DNA of 64,000 nt from Candidatus Scatomonas pullistercoris (GTDB lineage Bacteria > Bacillota > Clostridia > Lachnospirales > Lachnospiraceae). Shown piece after piece: positions 16,358 to 26,149 of this stretch (its first letter is position 1; every line of letters begins with the position of its first letter). The notes beneath the pieces were generated by a model. That model searched no databases and had not been told where the DNA came from. It saw only the letters and a program-made list of their open reading frames with translations. A program made the translations under genes and the position numbers. The stretch covers positions 1 to 64,000 of the forward strand of contig DVOO01000015.1 of assembly GCA_018713515.1 (NCBI GenBank), read 5' to 3'.

Positions 16358-17497
16358 ATGAAGGGTGAAAACAGAGAACTGGAATTATATGTGCATATTC
16401 CTTTTTGCGTCAGGAAATGCGGATACTGCGATTTCCTGTCGGGACCGGCGGAAGAAGATGCGAGGAATCGGTACCTTGCGGCGCTGAAGCAGGAAATCCG
16501 GCAGACGGAGGAAGCGATGCGTAAGCGCCGGATCGTCAGCATCTTTTTTGGAGGCGGAACGCCGTCCCTCCTGACGGGGGGGCAGCTGTCGGAAATCCTG
16601 GAAACCATAGAAGAAAATTTTCAGCTGGAGGGGGACTGTGAGATTACGCTGGAGGCAAATCCCGGAACTCTGGAGAGGGAAAAGCTTCTGCAGTGCCGCC
16701 GGGCAGGCTTTAACAGGATCAGCCTGGGCTGCCAGTCCACGGAGGATCAGGAGCTGCGGAAACTGGGCCGGATCCATACGTACGGAGAATTTCTAGAAAG
16801 CTTCCGGCTGTCCAGAGAGGCAGGCTTTCAGAACGTGAATGTGGATCTGATGTCGGGTCTTCCGGGGCAGACGCTTCTGTCCTGGGAGACGAGCCTGCGC
16901 CGTGTGGCGGGGATGGGACCGGAGCATATATCCGCCTACAGCCTGATCCTGGAGGAAGGCACGCCCTTCTGGGAAAAAAAAGAAACCCTCGCCCTTCCGG
17001 ATGAAGAGACGGAGCGGCGCATGTATGAGCGCACGGAGGAAATACTGGGAGAATATGGGTATGGACAGTATGAAATTTCCAATTATGCCAGGAAGGGATA
17101 CCAGTGCCGCCATAATCTGGGTTACTGGACCGGGAGGGAGTACCTGGGCCTTGGGCTGGGGTCTGCCTCTCTCTGGGAGCACCGGCGGTTCCGCAATACG
17201 GACCGGATGGAGGAATACCTGGAAGCCGGCGGCAGGCCGGAGGAGATCCGAAGAGAGGAGGAGAGGCTTACCGCAGAGGATGAGCAGGCAGAATATATGA
17301 TTCTGGGTCTGCGGCTTACGGACGGCATTTCGCTGGACGAATTCCGGGCAACCTTTGGAAAAGAGGCAGGAGAAATCTGGCCCGGGGTTCTGGAACGCTA
17401 TGAGGCGTGGGGACTGCTGGAGAAAAAAAGTGGGAGACTGCGGTTTACGAGAAGGGGAATTTCGCTGAGCAATGTGGTGCTGGCAGAGTTTCTGTAG
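16358..17497 (+). CDS. hemW: Radical SAM protein HemW (oxygen-independent coproporphyrinogen oxidase-like)
   Basis: HemW is a radical SAM protein linked to heme delivery and often annotated as a coproporphyrinogen oxidase. The cluster motif is CVRKCGYC within ELYVHIPFC, near residue 15. Further family blocks are FFGGGTPSLL, NRISLGCQST and QYEISNYARKGYQCRHNLGYW. The ATG at 16358 gives 379 residues. An upstream in-frame start would place the lepA terminator inside the gene, so it is rejected. The order lepA-hemW is widespread in Firmicutes. Confidence 0.92.
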   Translation: MKGENRELELYVHIPFCVRKCGYCDFLSGPAEEDARNRYLAALKQEIRQTEEAMRKRRIVSIFFGGGTPSLLTGGQLSEILETIEENFQLEGDCEITLEANPGTLEREKLLQCRRAGFNRISLGCQSTEDQELRKLGRIHTYGEFLESFRLSREAGFQNVNVDLMSGLPGQTLLSWETSLRRVAGMGPEHISAYSLILEEGTPFWEKKETLALPDEETERRMYERTEEILGEYGYGQYEISNYARKGYQCRHNLGYWTGREYLGLGLGSASLWEHRRFRNTDRMEEYLEAGGRPEEIRREEERLTAEDEQAEYMILGLRLTDGISLDEFRATFGKEAGEIWPGVLERYEAWGLLEKKSGRLRFTRRGISLSNVVLAEFL

Positions 17498-17512
17498 AAA
17501 CAGAACAGACGT

Positions 17513-17541
17513 TTGCCAATATAAAAGTTGTGTGATATGAT
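17513..17541 (+). promoter_or_regulatory. SigA-type promoter of uvrA
   Basis: TTGCCA (17513-17518), a 17-base spacer and TATGAT (17536-17541) lie just ahead of uvrA. No clear SOS box is visible between the promoter and the start codon. Confidence 0.65.
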
Positions 17542-17582
17542 GAACCGGAGAAAATCCTTCAGACACAGAGGAGATTGTTGTT

Positions 17583-20417
17583 ATGGAACAGACACAGAAA
17601 AAGCAGTTTATCAGAATACGCGGCGCATCGGAGAACAATCTGAAGCATCTGGATGTAGATATACCGAGAAATGAACTGGTGGTGCTCACCGGCCTGTCGG
17701 GCTCCGGAAAGAGTTCCCTGGCCTTTGATACCATCTATGCGGAGGGCCAGAGACGCTATATGGAAAGTCTTTCTTCTTATGCCCGTCAGTTTCTGGGCCA
17801 GATGGAGAAGCCCAATGTGGAGAGCATTGAAGGGCTGCCGCCGGCCATCTCCATCGATCAGAAATCTACCAACCGGAATCCGCGCTCCACAGTGGGCACT
17901 GTGACGGAGATTTACGATTATTTCCGGCTTCTCTACGCCAGAGTGGGAATTCCCCACTGCCCGAAATGCGGGAGGGAAATCAGCCGCCAGACAGTGGACC
18001 AGATGGTGGACCGGATTCTGGAGCTTCCGGAGCGCACCAGGATCCAGCTGCTGGCGCCGGTGGTCCGGGGCAGAAAGGGCCGCCATGAAAAGGTTCTGGC
18101 CCAGGCCAAGCGGAGCGGCTTCGTCCGGGTGCGGGTGGACGGAAACCTGTATGAGCTGACGGAAGAAATCAATCTGGACAAGAATATCAAGCATACCATT
18201 GAGATTGTAGTAGACCGGCTGGTGGTGAAGCCGGGGATTGAGAAGCGTCTGACCGACTCCATCGAGATGGTGCTGAATCAGTCCGGCGGCCTGCTGGAGG
18301 TGGATACAATGGATGGAAATATGATAAATTTCAGCCAGAGCTTTTCCTGTCCGGACTGCGGAATCAGCATGGAGGAAATAGAACCCAGGAGCTTTTCCTT
18401 TAATAATCCTTTTGGCGCCTGTCCGGAGTGCTTCGGCCTGGGCTATAAAATGGAATTTGCGGAGGAACTGATGATCCCGGATTCAGCTCTCTCCATCAAT
18501 GAGGGCGCCATTGTGGTGATGGGCTGGCAGTCCTGTACGGATAAGGGAAGCTATACCCGGGCGGTGCTGGAGGCGCTGGCCAAAGAGTACGACTTTTCTC
18601 TGGATACTCCCTTTCGGGATTATCCGAAGAAGATTCACGATATTCTGATTTACGGAACCGGAGGCCACAGTGTAAAAGTCTACTATAAAGGCCAGAGAGG
18701 CGAAGGCGTTTACGATGTGGCCTTTGAGGGGCTGATTAAAAATGTGGAGAGACGTTACCGGGAGACCGGTTCGGATCTTACGAAGCAGGAGTATGAGACA
18801 TTTATGCGGTTTACCCCCTGCCCGGCCTGCCGGGGACAGCGCCTGAAGGCCACTTCCCTGGCAGTGACGGTGGGGGACAAAAATATTTATGAAATCACAA
18901 GCATGCCGATAGATCAGCTGACGGAGTTTATGGAAGAGCTGAAGCTCACAGAACAGCAGGAACGGATCGGAAAACAGATCCTGAAGGAAATCCGGGCAAG
19001 ACTCAGATTTCTGATGGATGTGGGTCTGGATTATCTGAGCCTTTCCCGGGCTACGGGTACTCTGTCCGGCGGGGAGGCCCAGAGAATCCGTCTGGCCACG
19101 CAGATCGGTTCCGGCCTGGTGGGCGTCGCCTATATTCTGGACGAGCCCAGCATCGGCCTTCATCAGAGAGATAACGATAAGCTGCTGGCCACCCTGAAGA
19201 GACTGAGAGATCTCGGCAACAGTCTGATCGTGGTGGAGCACGATGAGGATACCATGCGGGCCGCAGACTGTGTGGTGGATATCGGTCCCGGAGCGGGACA
19301 GCATGGAGGTGAGCTGGTGGCCATCGGCACCGCAGAAGAACTGATGAAGAATGAGCGGTCCATCACAGGCGCGTATTTGAGCGGCCGCCTGAAAATTCCG
19401 GTGCCGGAGAGCCGGAAGAAGCCGGCCGGCTGGATCACCGTGGTGGGTGCGGCGGAAAATAATCTGAAGAATATCGATGTGAAATTTCCTCTGGGCGTCA
19501 TGACCTGCGTGACGGGAGTTTCGGGTTCCGGCAAGAGCTCGCTCGTCAATGAAATTCTTTATAAACGTCTGGCCAGGGATCTGAACCGTGCCAGAACAAT
19601 CCCCGGAAAGCATAAGGGGATCCGGGGGATCGAGAAGCTGGACAAGGTCATTAACATTGATCAGTCTCCCATTGGACGGACTCCGCGCTCCAATCCGGCC
19701 ACCTATACGGGTGTCTTTGACATGATCCGGGATCTGTTTGCCTCCACCTCGGACGCAAAAGCCAGGGGATACAAAAAAGGAAGATTCAGCTTCAATGTAA
19801 AGGGCGGCCGCTGCGAGGCCTGCAGCGGAGACGGCATTATCAAGATTGAGATGCATTTTCTGCCGGATGTGTACGTTCCCTGTGAGGTCTGTCACGGAAA
19901 ACGGTATAACAGGGAGACATTGGAGGTAAAATACAAAGGAAAAAGTATTTTTGATGTGCTGGATATGACCGTGGAGGAGGCCCTGGAATTTTTCGACCAT
20001 GTTCCCTCCATACGGAGAAAAATAGAAACTCTGTACGATGTGGGATTATCCTATATTCGTCTGGGACAGCCCTCCACCACACTTTCCGGAGGCGAGGCCC
20101 AGCGGATCAAGCTGGCCACCGAACTGTCCCGGCGCAGCACGGGGCGGACGATCTATATTCTGGATGAGCCCACCACGGGTCTGCATTTCGCGGATGTGCA
20201 CAAGCTGATCGATATCCTGAAACGGCTTACCGAGAGCGGAAATACAGTGATTGTCATCGAACATAATCTGGATGTGATTAAAACGGCAGATTATATAATT
20301 GATATCGGTCCGGAGGGCGGAGACAAGGGAGGGCAGGTGATTGCCGCCGGCACGCCGGAGGAGGTAGCGGAGAATCCGGCCTCCTACACCGGGAAATATG
20401 TCAGAAAATATCTGTAA
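17583..20417 (+). CDS. uvrA: Excinuclease ABC subunit A
   Basis: UvrA finds bulky DNA damage and loads UvrB in nucleotide excision repair. The 944-residue protein has two ABC ATPase modules. The first has Walker [13 protein letters not shown] and the signature [16 protein letters not shown]; the second has [12 protein letters not shown] and [16 protein letters not shown]. Zinc-binding cysteine pairs are visible (CPDCG, and CEACSGDG with CEVCHGKR). A GAGGAG ribosome site precedes the ATG. The length and all motifs are normal. Confidence 0.97.
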   Translation: MEQTQKKQFIRIRGASENNLKHLDVDIPRNELVVLTGLSGSGKSSLAFDTIYAEGQRRYMESLSSYARQFLGQMEKPNVESIEGLPPAISIDQKSTNRNPRSTVGTVTEIYDYFRLLYARVGIPHCPKCGREISRQTVDQMVDRILELPERTRIQLLAPVVRGRKGRHEKVLAQAKRSGFVRVRVDGNLYELTEEINLDKNIKHTIEIVVDRLVVKPGIEKRLTDSIEMVLNQSGGLLEVDTMDGNMINFSQSFSCPDCGISMEEIEPRSFSFNNPFGACPECFGLGYKMEFAEELMIPDSALSINEGAIVVMGWQSCTDKGSYTRAVLEALAKEYDFSLDTPFRDYPKKIHDILIYGTGGHSVKVYYKGQRGEGVYDVAFEGLIKNVERRYRETGSDLTKQEYETFMRFTPCPACRGQRLKATSLAVTVGDKNIYEITSMPIDQLTEFMEELKLTEQQERIGKQILKEIRARLRFLMDVGLDYLSLSRATGTLSGGEAQRIRLATQIGSGLVGVAYILDEPSIGLHQRDNDKLLATLKRLRDLGNSLIVVEHDEDTMRAADCVVDIGPGAGQHGGELVAIGTAEELMKNERSITGAYLSGRLKIPVPESRKKPAGWITVVGAAENNLKNIDVKFPLGVMTCVTGVSGSGKSSLVNEILYKRLARDLNRARTIPGKHKGIRGIEKLDKVINIDQSPIGRTPRSNPATYTGVFDMIRDLFASTSDAKARGYKKGRFSFNVKGGRCEACSGDGIIKIEMHFLPDVYVPCEVCHGKRYNRETLEVKYKGKSIFDVLDMTVEEALEFFDHVPSIRRKIETLYDVGLSYIRLGQPSTTLSGGEAQRIKLATELSRRSTGRTIYILDEPTTGLHFADVHKLIDILKRLTESGNTVIVIEHNLDVIKTADYIIDIGPEGGDKGGQVIAAGTPEEVAENPASYTGKYVRKYL

Positions 20418-20424
20418 AAAATGC

Positions 20425-20453
20425 TTTCCATCCCAGGGGGATTTGAGTATAAT
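20425..20453 (+). promoter_or_regulatory. Probable promoter of mreB
   Basis: TATAAT (20448-20453) has TTTCCA (20425-20430) 17 bases upstream. The -35 box is weak. The long leader of about 115 bases before mreB holds no feature I can name. Confidence 0.45.
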
Positions 20454-20574
20454 TAGAAGATACCGGGAGAAGGCCTGGATAAACAGGCAGCTGGTCCGGC
20501 AGGGAGTCAGGCGTTATTTCTGAAAAAGCGAACTCTATTAATATAGAAGAAAACCAGGCAGAAAGGGGATTATT

Positions 20575-21570
20575 ATGGCAGCGGCGACAGATATAGGAAT
20601 TGATCTGGGAACATCCAGTATCCTGGTTTACGTAAAGGGAAAAGGAATCGTCCTTAAGGAGCCTTCCGTGGTAGCATACGACAAGGACGCGGACAAGGTG
20701 AAGGCGATCGGAGAAGAAGCACGTCAGATGATCGGAAGAACCCCGGGGAATATCATGGCGATCCGGCCTCTGAGGCAGGGCGTAATCTCGGATTATATGA
20801 TTACGGAGCGCATGCTTCATTATTTTATACAGAAGGCCATGGGGCGCAGGGGATTCCGGAAGCCGAGAATTGTTATCTGTGTGCCCAGCGGTGTAACAGA
20901 TGTGGAGCGGCGCGCGGTGGAGGATGCCACCTATCAGGCGGGGGCCAGAGAGGTGACGATCATCGAGGAGCCCATTGCGGCGGCCATCGGCGCCGGAATT
21001 GATATTACGAGGCCCTGCGGAAACATGATTGTGGATATCGGCGGAGGAACTACGGATATTGCGGTGATTTCCCTGGGGGGGATTGTGGTATCCACTTCCA
21101 TCCGTGTGGCCGGGGATAATTTCAATGAGGCGATTATCCGCTATGTGCGGAAAAATCACGGCCTTTTTATAGGAGAACAGACCGCGGAGGCAGTAAAAAT
21201 CCAGATTGGCAACGCGGGACACAGCACGGAAAATCTGACCATGGAAATCAAGGGCAGAAATGTGGTGACCGGGCTGCCGAAGGCGGTGACCCTGTCTTCC
21301 GAGGAAATGCGGGAGGCGCTGGCCGAATCCGTAGGACAGATCGTGGAGGCCGTGCACAGTGTGCTGGAGAAGACCCCGCCGGAGCTGGCGGCCGATATTT
21401 CGGAGCGGGGGATTGTTCTCACCGGAGGCGGAGCGCTCCTGAGAGGTCTGGAAGAGGTTATAGGAGAGCGGACGGGTATTAATACCATGACAGCGGAAAA
21501 CCCTGTGGCGGTAGTTGCCCTTGGAACGGGCCAGTATGTGGAGATCATGAATAAATTTGAAAACAGATAA
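20575..21570 (+). CDS. mreB: MreB/Mbl family cell-shape actin homologue
   Basis: MreB filaments under the membrane guide cell-wall elongation. The 331-residue protein has the actin-fold phosphate loops IGIDLGTSSILVYV and MIVDIGGGTTDIAV, the conserved RPLRQGVISDY segment, EEPIAAAIGAG, and the adenosine-binding GIVLTGGGALLRG. No mreC, mreD or minD gene follows; the next gene is recD2. It is therefore probably one of several mreB/mbl paralogues in the genome. The assignment to MreB rather than Mbl is uncertain. Confidence 0.9.
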   Translation: MAAATDIGIDLGTSSILVYVKGKGIVLKEPSVVAYDKDADKVKAIGEEARQMIGRTPGNIMAIRPLRQGVISDYMITERMLHYFIQKAMGRRGFRKPRIVICVPSGVTDVERRAVEDATYQAGAREVTIIEEPIAAAIGAGIDITRPCGNMIVDIGGGTTDIAVISLGGIVVSTSIRVAGDNFNEAIIRYVRKNHGLFIGEQTAEAVKIQIGNAGHSTENLTMEIKGRNVVTGLPKAVTLSSEEMREALAESVGQIVEAVHSVLEKTPPELAADISERGIVLTGGGALLRGLEEVIGERTGINTMTAENPVAVVALGTGQYVEIMNKFENR

Positions 21571-21578
21571 GAGCAGAC

Positions 21579-23837
21579 ATGCAGGATAAAATTGAAGGAT
21601 ACGTAGAACACATAGTATACAGAAATGAGGAAAACGGATATACGGTGCTGAATCTGACCGTGGATGGCAGCGAAGTGACCTGCGTGGGAACGTTCCAGTC
21701 CGTCCATGAGGGAGAGTATATGGAAGCGGAGGGAGAGTATACGGAGCATCCCACCTACGGCCAGCAGTTCCGCGCATCCGTCAGCCGGATAAAAATACCC
21801 CAGGGAGGCATGGCTCTGGAGCGATATCTGGGCAGCGGCGCCGTCAAGGGGATAGGAGCCGCCCTGGCGGCCAGGATTGTCCGGCGGTTTGGAGAGGATA
21901 CCCTGAGGATTATGGAAGAAGAGCCGGAACGTCTGGCAGAGATCAAGGGTATCAGTGAAAGAAAGGCCCGGGAGATCGGTGAGCAGATGATCGAGAAGGC
22001 GCAGATGCAGAACGCCATGATTTTTCTGGCTCAGTACGGGATCTCTCTGAATCTGGGCATTAAAATTTATAATCAGTACCAGGACTCGCTGTACCGGGTC
22101 CTGAAGGAAAATCCCTACAAACTGGCAGAAGATATCCAGGGCGTGGGATTCCGCATTGCGGATGAAATCGCGGGCAGAATCGGGATACGCGTGGATTCTG
22201 AATACAGAGTAAAAAGCGGCCTTTATTACGTTCTCAGCCAGGCCGCCGCGCAGGGACATCTCTATCTCCCAAAGCAGGAACTGCTGTACAGAACAGGAGA
22301 ACTGCTGGGAATCGAATCGGACATACTGGACAAATATCTGATGGATATGGCCATAGACCGCAGGATTGTATTAAAAGAAGAGAAGCGGCCCGGGCAGGAG
22401 CCATCTGTCATCGTCTACACCAGCCAAGCATATTATCTGGAATTGAATACGGCCCGCATGCTGCAGGAGCTGAATCTTGTGTGCACGGAGGAAGAAGAAG
22501 GTGTGCGCCGGAAGATTGAGCGGATCGAGAAGGAAAGCGGCATTGTTCTGGACGAAGGGCAGAGGCAGGCAGTGGCGAAGGCGGCAGAAAACGGCCTGAT
22601 GATCCTGACGGGAGGCCCGGGAACCGGAAAGACGACAACCATCAATACCATGATCCGCTATTTTGAGGGGGAGGGCCTGGAAATTGCCCTGGCCGCGCCC
22701 ACCGGGCGGGCCGCCAAACGCATGACAGAGGCAACGGGCCATGAGGCGTCCACGGTGCACCGCCTGCTGGAGCTGTCAGGGGCGGTGGATGAGTCTTCGG
22801 CAAATGTGCGGTTTGAGAGAAACGCGGAGAATCCCCTGGAGGCAGATGTGATTATTGTGGATGAGATGTCCATGGTGGACATCCATCTGATGCACGCGCT
22901 GCTTCTGGCTGTGGTTCCCGGCACCCGCCTGATCCTGGTGGGAGACATGCATCAGCTTCCCAGTGTGGGGCCGGGAAGCGTCCTGAAAGACATGATCCAG
23001 TCCGGGGCTTTTCCGGTGGTGGAGCTGGCAACCATTTTCCGCCAGGCACGGGAAAGTGATATTGTTGTCAATGCCCACAAAATCCAGAAGGGGGAAAAGG
23101 TGCGGCTGGATAATAAGAGCCGGGATTTCTTCTTCCTGAAAAGGCAGGAGATCCCCGTAATTCAGAAGGTGATCCTTACGCTGATTTCCCGGAAGCTGCC
23201 TCCTTATGTGGGTGCCGCGCCCCAGGAGATCCAGGTGCTCACCCCCATGCGTAAGGGACCGCTGGGCGTGGAACGGCTGAACGAGCTTCTGCAGAAATAT
23301 CTGAACCCGCCGGCGGCCGGAAAGCCGGAAAAGGAGACGGGGAGCGGCATTTTCCGCCAGGGAGATAAGGTGATGCAGGTGAAAAATAATTACCAGCTGG
23401 AATGGGAGGTCCGTGATTCCCACGGGATTGCTCTTCAGAAGGGCATGGGTGTTTTTAACGGAGATCTGGGGGTGATCACTTCCATCAATCCCTATGCGGA
23501 GCTTCTGACGGTGCTCTACGATGAAAACCGCAGCGTGGACTACACGTTTAAGCAGCTGGATGAGCTGGAGCTTGCCTATGCCACTACCATACATAAAGCC
23601 CAGGGAAGTGAGTATCCGGCGGTGATTATTCCGCTCCTTGGAGGTCCGCGGATGCTGATGACGAGAAATCTGCTGTACACGGCGGTGACCCGGGCCAGAA
23701 AATGTGTTGTGCTCACCGGAAGCCAGGAAACCTTTCAGGCTATGATTGAAAATGAGATGGAAGAAAACAGGTACACAACCCTGGCGGAAAGAATCCGGGA
23801 GGCGGGTGAAATACGGAAACAAAAGGAAGAGAGATAG
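21579..23837 (+). CDS. recD2: ATP-dependent RecD2-type DNA helicase
   Basis: RecD2 is a 5'-3' superfamily 1B helicase that acts without RecBC. The protein (752 residues) starts with an OB-like N-terminal domain (YVEHIVYRNEENGYTVLNLT), then helix-hairpin-helix motifs (GSGAVKGIGAALAARIVRRF), then the helicase core with Walker A GGPGTGKTTTINTM, DEMSMVD, GDMHQLPSVGPG and the C-terminal TTIHKAQGSEYPAVI. It begins eight bases after mreB, so the two are likely co-transcribed. Length and motifs are normal for clostridial RecD2. Confidence 0.95.
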   Translation: MQDKIEGYVEHIVYRNEENGYTVLNLTVDGSEVTCVGTFQSVHEGEYMEAEGEYTEHPTYGQQFRASVSRIKIPQGGMALERYLGSGAVKGIGAALAARIVRRFGEDTLRIMEEEPERLAEIKGISERKAREIGEQMIEKAQMQNAMIFLAQYGISLNLGIKIYNQYQDSLYRVLKENPYKLAEDIQGVGFRIADEIAGRIGIRVDSEYRVKSGLYYVLSQAAAQGHLYLPKQELLYRTGELLGIESDILDKYLMDMAIDRRIVLKEEKRPGQEPSVIVYTSQAYYLELNTARMLQELNLVCTEEEEGVRRKIERIEKESGIVLDEGQRQAVAKAAENGLMILTGGPGTGKTTTINTMIRYFEGEGLEIALAAPTGRAAKRMTEATGHEASTVHRLLELSGAVDESSANVRFERNAENPLEADVIIVDEMSMVDIHLMHALLLAVVPGTRLILVGDMHQLPSVGPGSVLKDMIQSGAFPVVELATIFRQARESDIVVNAHKIQKGEKVRLDNKSRDFFFLKRQEIPVIQKVILTLISRKLPPYVGAAPQEIQVLTPMRKGPLGVERLNELLQKYLNPPAAGKPEKETGSGIFRQGDKVMQVKNNYQLEWEVRDSHGIALQKGMGVFNGDLGVITSINPYAELLTVLYDENRSVDYTFKQLDELELAYATTIHKAQGSEYPAVIIPLLGGPRMLMTRNLLYTAVTRARKCVVLTGSQETFQAMIENEMEENRYTTLAERIREAGEIRKQKEER

Positions 23838-23853
23838 GGGAGAAAGGAGGCTC

Positions 23854-24573
23854 TTGAAAAAACAGCTACTGCGGATGACAGAACTATTATATCCCAGAAA
23901 ATGTCCTCTCTGTGACGGGATCCTGGGCGGAAAAGAGCCGCTGCTGTGCCGGCATTGCGGGAAAAAGCTGAAATTTGCAGAAGAACCCAGGTGTTTTCGC
24001 TGCGGCAAGCCGCTGGTCCGGGAGGAAGAGGAGTACTGCCATGACTGCCGGAGGAATGCGCATGTCTTTGAGCGCTGCACCGGGCCCTTTCTCTACGAGG
24101 GAGAGTACCGGCAGTCCATACTGCGCTTTAAATACAGGGGACGGCAGGAGTACGCGGGATTTTACAGCGCCGCGATCCGGCAGCGCTGCGGCGCGCAGAT
24201 CCGGAGCTGGAAGCCGGAGGTCCTGATCCCCGTTCCGGTGCATCGGGAGAGACTGCTGAAGCGCGGCTACAATCAGGCAGAGGTGCTGGCGGTGAAGCTT
24301 GGGCAGGAGATGGGCATCCCGGTGGCAGCCGGCGCCGTAATACGGCGCAGAAATACAGCGGCCCAGAAGCTGCTGGATAACAGGGAACGGAAAAAAAATC
24401 TGGAGCGGGCGTTTGCGCCGGGAAAAGAAGGCGGGGCCTGGAAGAGTGTTCTGATTGTAGACGATATCTATACAACCGGGAGTACGGTGGACGCGGTAGC
24501 CCGTGTTCTGAAAGCCCGGGGAACGGCGCGGGTATATGCCGTCTGTGTCTGCATTGCTCCGGGGGAGACGTGA
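23854..24573 (+). CDS. comF: ComF family phosphoribosyltransferase-like protein
   Basis: ComF proteins are needed for DNA uptake in some bacteria. The product has an N-terminal zinc-ribbon with several CxxC pairs (CPLC, CRHCG, CFRCG, CHDC) and a C-terminal phosphoribosyltransferase-type site (VLIVDDIYTTGSTV). The frame is open upstream into recD2. The TTG at 23854 just after AAAGGAGG is the probable start, and the ATG at 23875 is a possible alternative. With comEA and comEC in the same window, three late competence genes are present, although the pilus genes are not here. Confidence 0.88.
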   Translation: MKKQLLRMTELLYPRKCPLCDGILGGKEPLLCRHCGKKLKFAEEPRCFRCGKPLVREEEEYCHDCRRNAHVFERCTGPFLYEGEYRQSILRFKYRGRQEYAGFYSAAIRQRCGAQIRSWKPEVLIPVPVHRERLLKRGYNQAEVLAVKLGQEMGIPVAAGAVIRRRNTAAQKLLDNRERKKNLERAFAPGKEGGAWKSVLIVDDIYTTGSTVDAVARVLKARGTARVYAVCVCIAPGET

Positions 24574-24598
24574 CCGGGCAGGATTTTTACAAATGCCT

Positions 24599-24626
24599 TT
24601 GCAGACCTGGAGAAGTATGGTATAAT
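24599..24626 (+). promoter_or_regulatory. Extended -10 promoter before the cdaA-containing group
   Basis: TTGCAG (24599-24604), a 16-base spacer and a perfect TATAAT (24621-24626) with TG one base upstream form a good promoter. It reads into the two membrane protein genes and cdaA-cdaR. Confidence 0.7.
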
Positions 24627-24653
24627 GTTGTGTACACTTGGCGAGGTATCGAT

Positions 24654-25079
24654 ATGTTAGATGAAGAAAGAATCAGGCTGATGTTTCAGCTGGCTGAGTA
24701 TGAACAGGGAACCGGCAGCCGGGATCTGAAAATCATGAAATATACAGAAAAAGATTATGCGGCTCTGTCCCTGATCAAGAATTTTTTCCTGACCACGGTG
24801 GCGTACGTGCTGCTTCTGGCGGGAATCGTGCTGTGCAATCTGCGGCAGTGCCTGGACCTGCTCAGTGAGATGAATTTTATACCGCTTCTCGGCGCGGTGC
24901 TGATCGGGTATTTGTTTGTGCTGGCTTTTTATTCTGTGCTTGTGTATACGATCTCGCGGCTCCGGTATGGGAGAGCTGCCAGGCGCGTAAAGAATTATTA
25001 CAGGAAGCTGAAGGCTCTGGATCAGCTGTACAGAGATGAGAAACTTCTGGCAGGAGGATTGCAGAATGACGAAGATTGA
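24654..25079 (+). CDS. Membrane protein of unknown function
   Basis: The 141-residue product has an amphipathic N terminus (LDEERIRLMFQLAEYEQGTG), two membrane helices (about residues 43-63 and 74-98) and a basic C-terminal helix. The ATG at 24654 is chosen because it follows the promoter and a GAGG site. An earlier in-frame ATG lies upstream of the promoter's -10 box. I do not recognise a named family. It ends 14 bases inside the start of the next gene, so the two are coupled, and both precede cdaA. Confidence 0.65.
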   Translation: MLDEERIRLMFQLAEYEQGTGSRDLKIMKYTEKDYAALSLIKNFFLTTVAYVLLLAGIVLCNLRQCLDLLSEMNFIPLLGAVLIGYLFVLAFYSVLVYTISRLRYGRAARRVKNYYRKLKALDQLYRDEKLLAGGLQNDED

Positions 25080-26109
25080 TGAACTCCGGAAAAGACTGGA
25101 GATTTTCTATGCGCAGTATGATATTTATGTACTCCCGGCGCTGAAGTTCCTGTTGGGGCTGTTTGTCTACCTGGGCATTAATAGTCTCCTGGGATATATG
25201 GAACAGCTGGATAATATTTTTGTGGTGCTGGTGCTGGCGCTGATCTCGGCGGTGCTTCCGCTGAACGGGATTGTTGTGTTTGGCTTTCTGCTCTGCACCG
25301 CCCACTGTTTCGGACTGGGCCTTGAGGTGGGCGCCTGCGCGGCAATTCTGTACCTGCTGATGGCACTTTTGTATTTTCGCTTTGTACCGGGGGATGCCCT
25401 GGCTCTGGTGCTGACGCCGGCTGCCTTTTTTCTGCGGATTCCCGCCGCGGTGCCGCTGGGCCTGGGAATGCTCCGGGGACCGGTTTCGGCCCTGTCGGCA
25501 GCTCTGGGAGTTGTATCCTGGCAGTTTATAGATGTGGTTCGGAGGAGCGTAGCTCCCCTGTATGAGGGGGAAGGGGCAAATGCCCTGGATATTATTGAAA
25601 GTCTGGGCAACGGACTGTTCCGTGATGTCCGGCTCTGGGTTCTGGTGCTGGCCAGCGCCGCAGCGGCCCTCATCGTAAGTTCTGTGCGGAAACTGGATAT
25701 TGACCGGGCGGAAACAATTTCGGCGGCTGTCGGATGTGCGGTATATCTGGTTATTATTCTGGTGGGCGGCATGTTCGCAGGGGCCTTCGCGCCGGTGCCG
25801 GTGATTGTGGCCGGAACGGCCGGGGCAGGCGTTATCGCCTGGTTTCTGGCAGTCTTTGTGTATCAGCCCGACTATGCGGGGAGCAGCCGTCTGAAGTTTG
25901 AGGATGATGAATATTATTATTTTGTAAGAGCAGTGCCCAAGAGGGGAGCAGCCAGAAGGCAGGGGATTCCCCGCAGTACCGGCGGGGGCCTGGTTTCGGA
26001 CGGAGATTTCGGAGAAACGGAGGAACTGTCCGCGGGCGCGGAGAAGGACGGCGCCGGTCCGGAAGTAGATTACGGTGAGAAACTGGAAGAGACATTGAAA
26101 GATCTGTGA
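25066..26109 (+). CDS. Polytopic membrane protein of unknown function, upstream of cdaA
   Basis: The 347-residue protein has about eight to nine hydrophobic segments between residues 20 and 270 and an acidic soluble tail (KFEDDEYYYFVRAVPKRG onward). The ATG at 25066 follows AGGAGGATTGCAGA; an upstream in-frame ATG is inside the preceding gene and has no ribosome site. No catalytic motif is visible. The tight linkage to the diadenylate cyclase genes suggests a role in the envelope or osmotic balance, which is inference only. Confidence 0.65.
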   Translation: MTKIDELRKRLEIFYAQYDIYVLPALKFLLGLFVYLGINSLLGYMEQLDNIFVVLVLALISAVLPLNGIVVFGFLLCTAHCFGLGLEVGACAAILYLLMALLYFRFVPGDALALVLTPAAFFLRIPAAVPLGLGMLRGPVSALSAALGVVSWQFIDVVRRSVAPLYEGEGANALDIIESLGNGLFRDVRLWVLVLASAAAALIVSSVRKLDIDRAETISAAVGCAVYLVIILVGGMFAGAFAPVPVIVAGTAGAGVIAWFLAVFVYQPDYAGSSRLKFEDDEYYYFVRAVPKRGAARRQGIPRSTGGGLVSDGDFGETEELSAGAEKDGAGPEVDYGEKLEETLKDL

Positions 26110-26149
26110 TCAGCCGTCAGTGACCGCCGATCAGAAAGGGAGTGATAGC

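Noticed and set aside
18483-20000. A 505-codon open frame opposite uvrA, and similar long frames opposite 38982-40502 and 40527-42482
   Set aside because: All lie against genes with complete family motifs and give unstructured translations, as expected from GC-biased third positions.
24574-24653. Possible c-di-AMP or other riboswitch ahead of the cdaA group
   Set aside because: The space between the promoter and the start codon is only about 25 bases, too short for a riboswitch.
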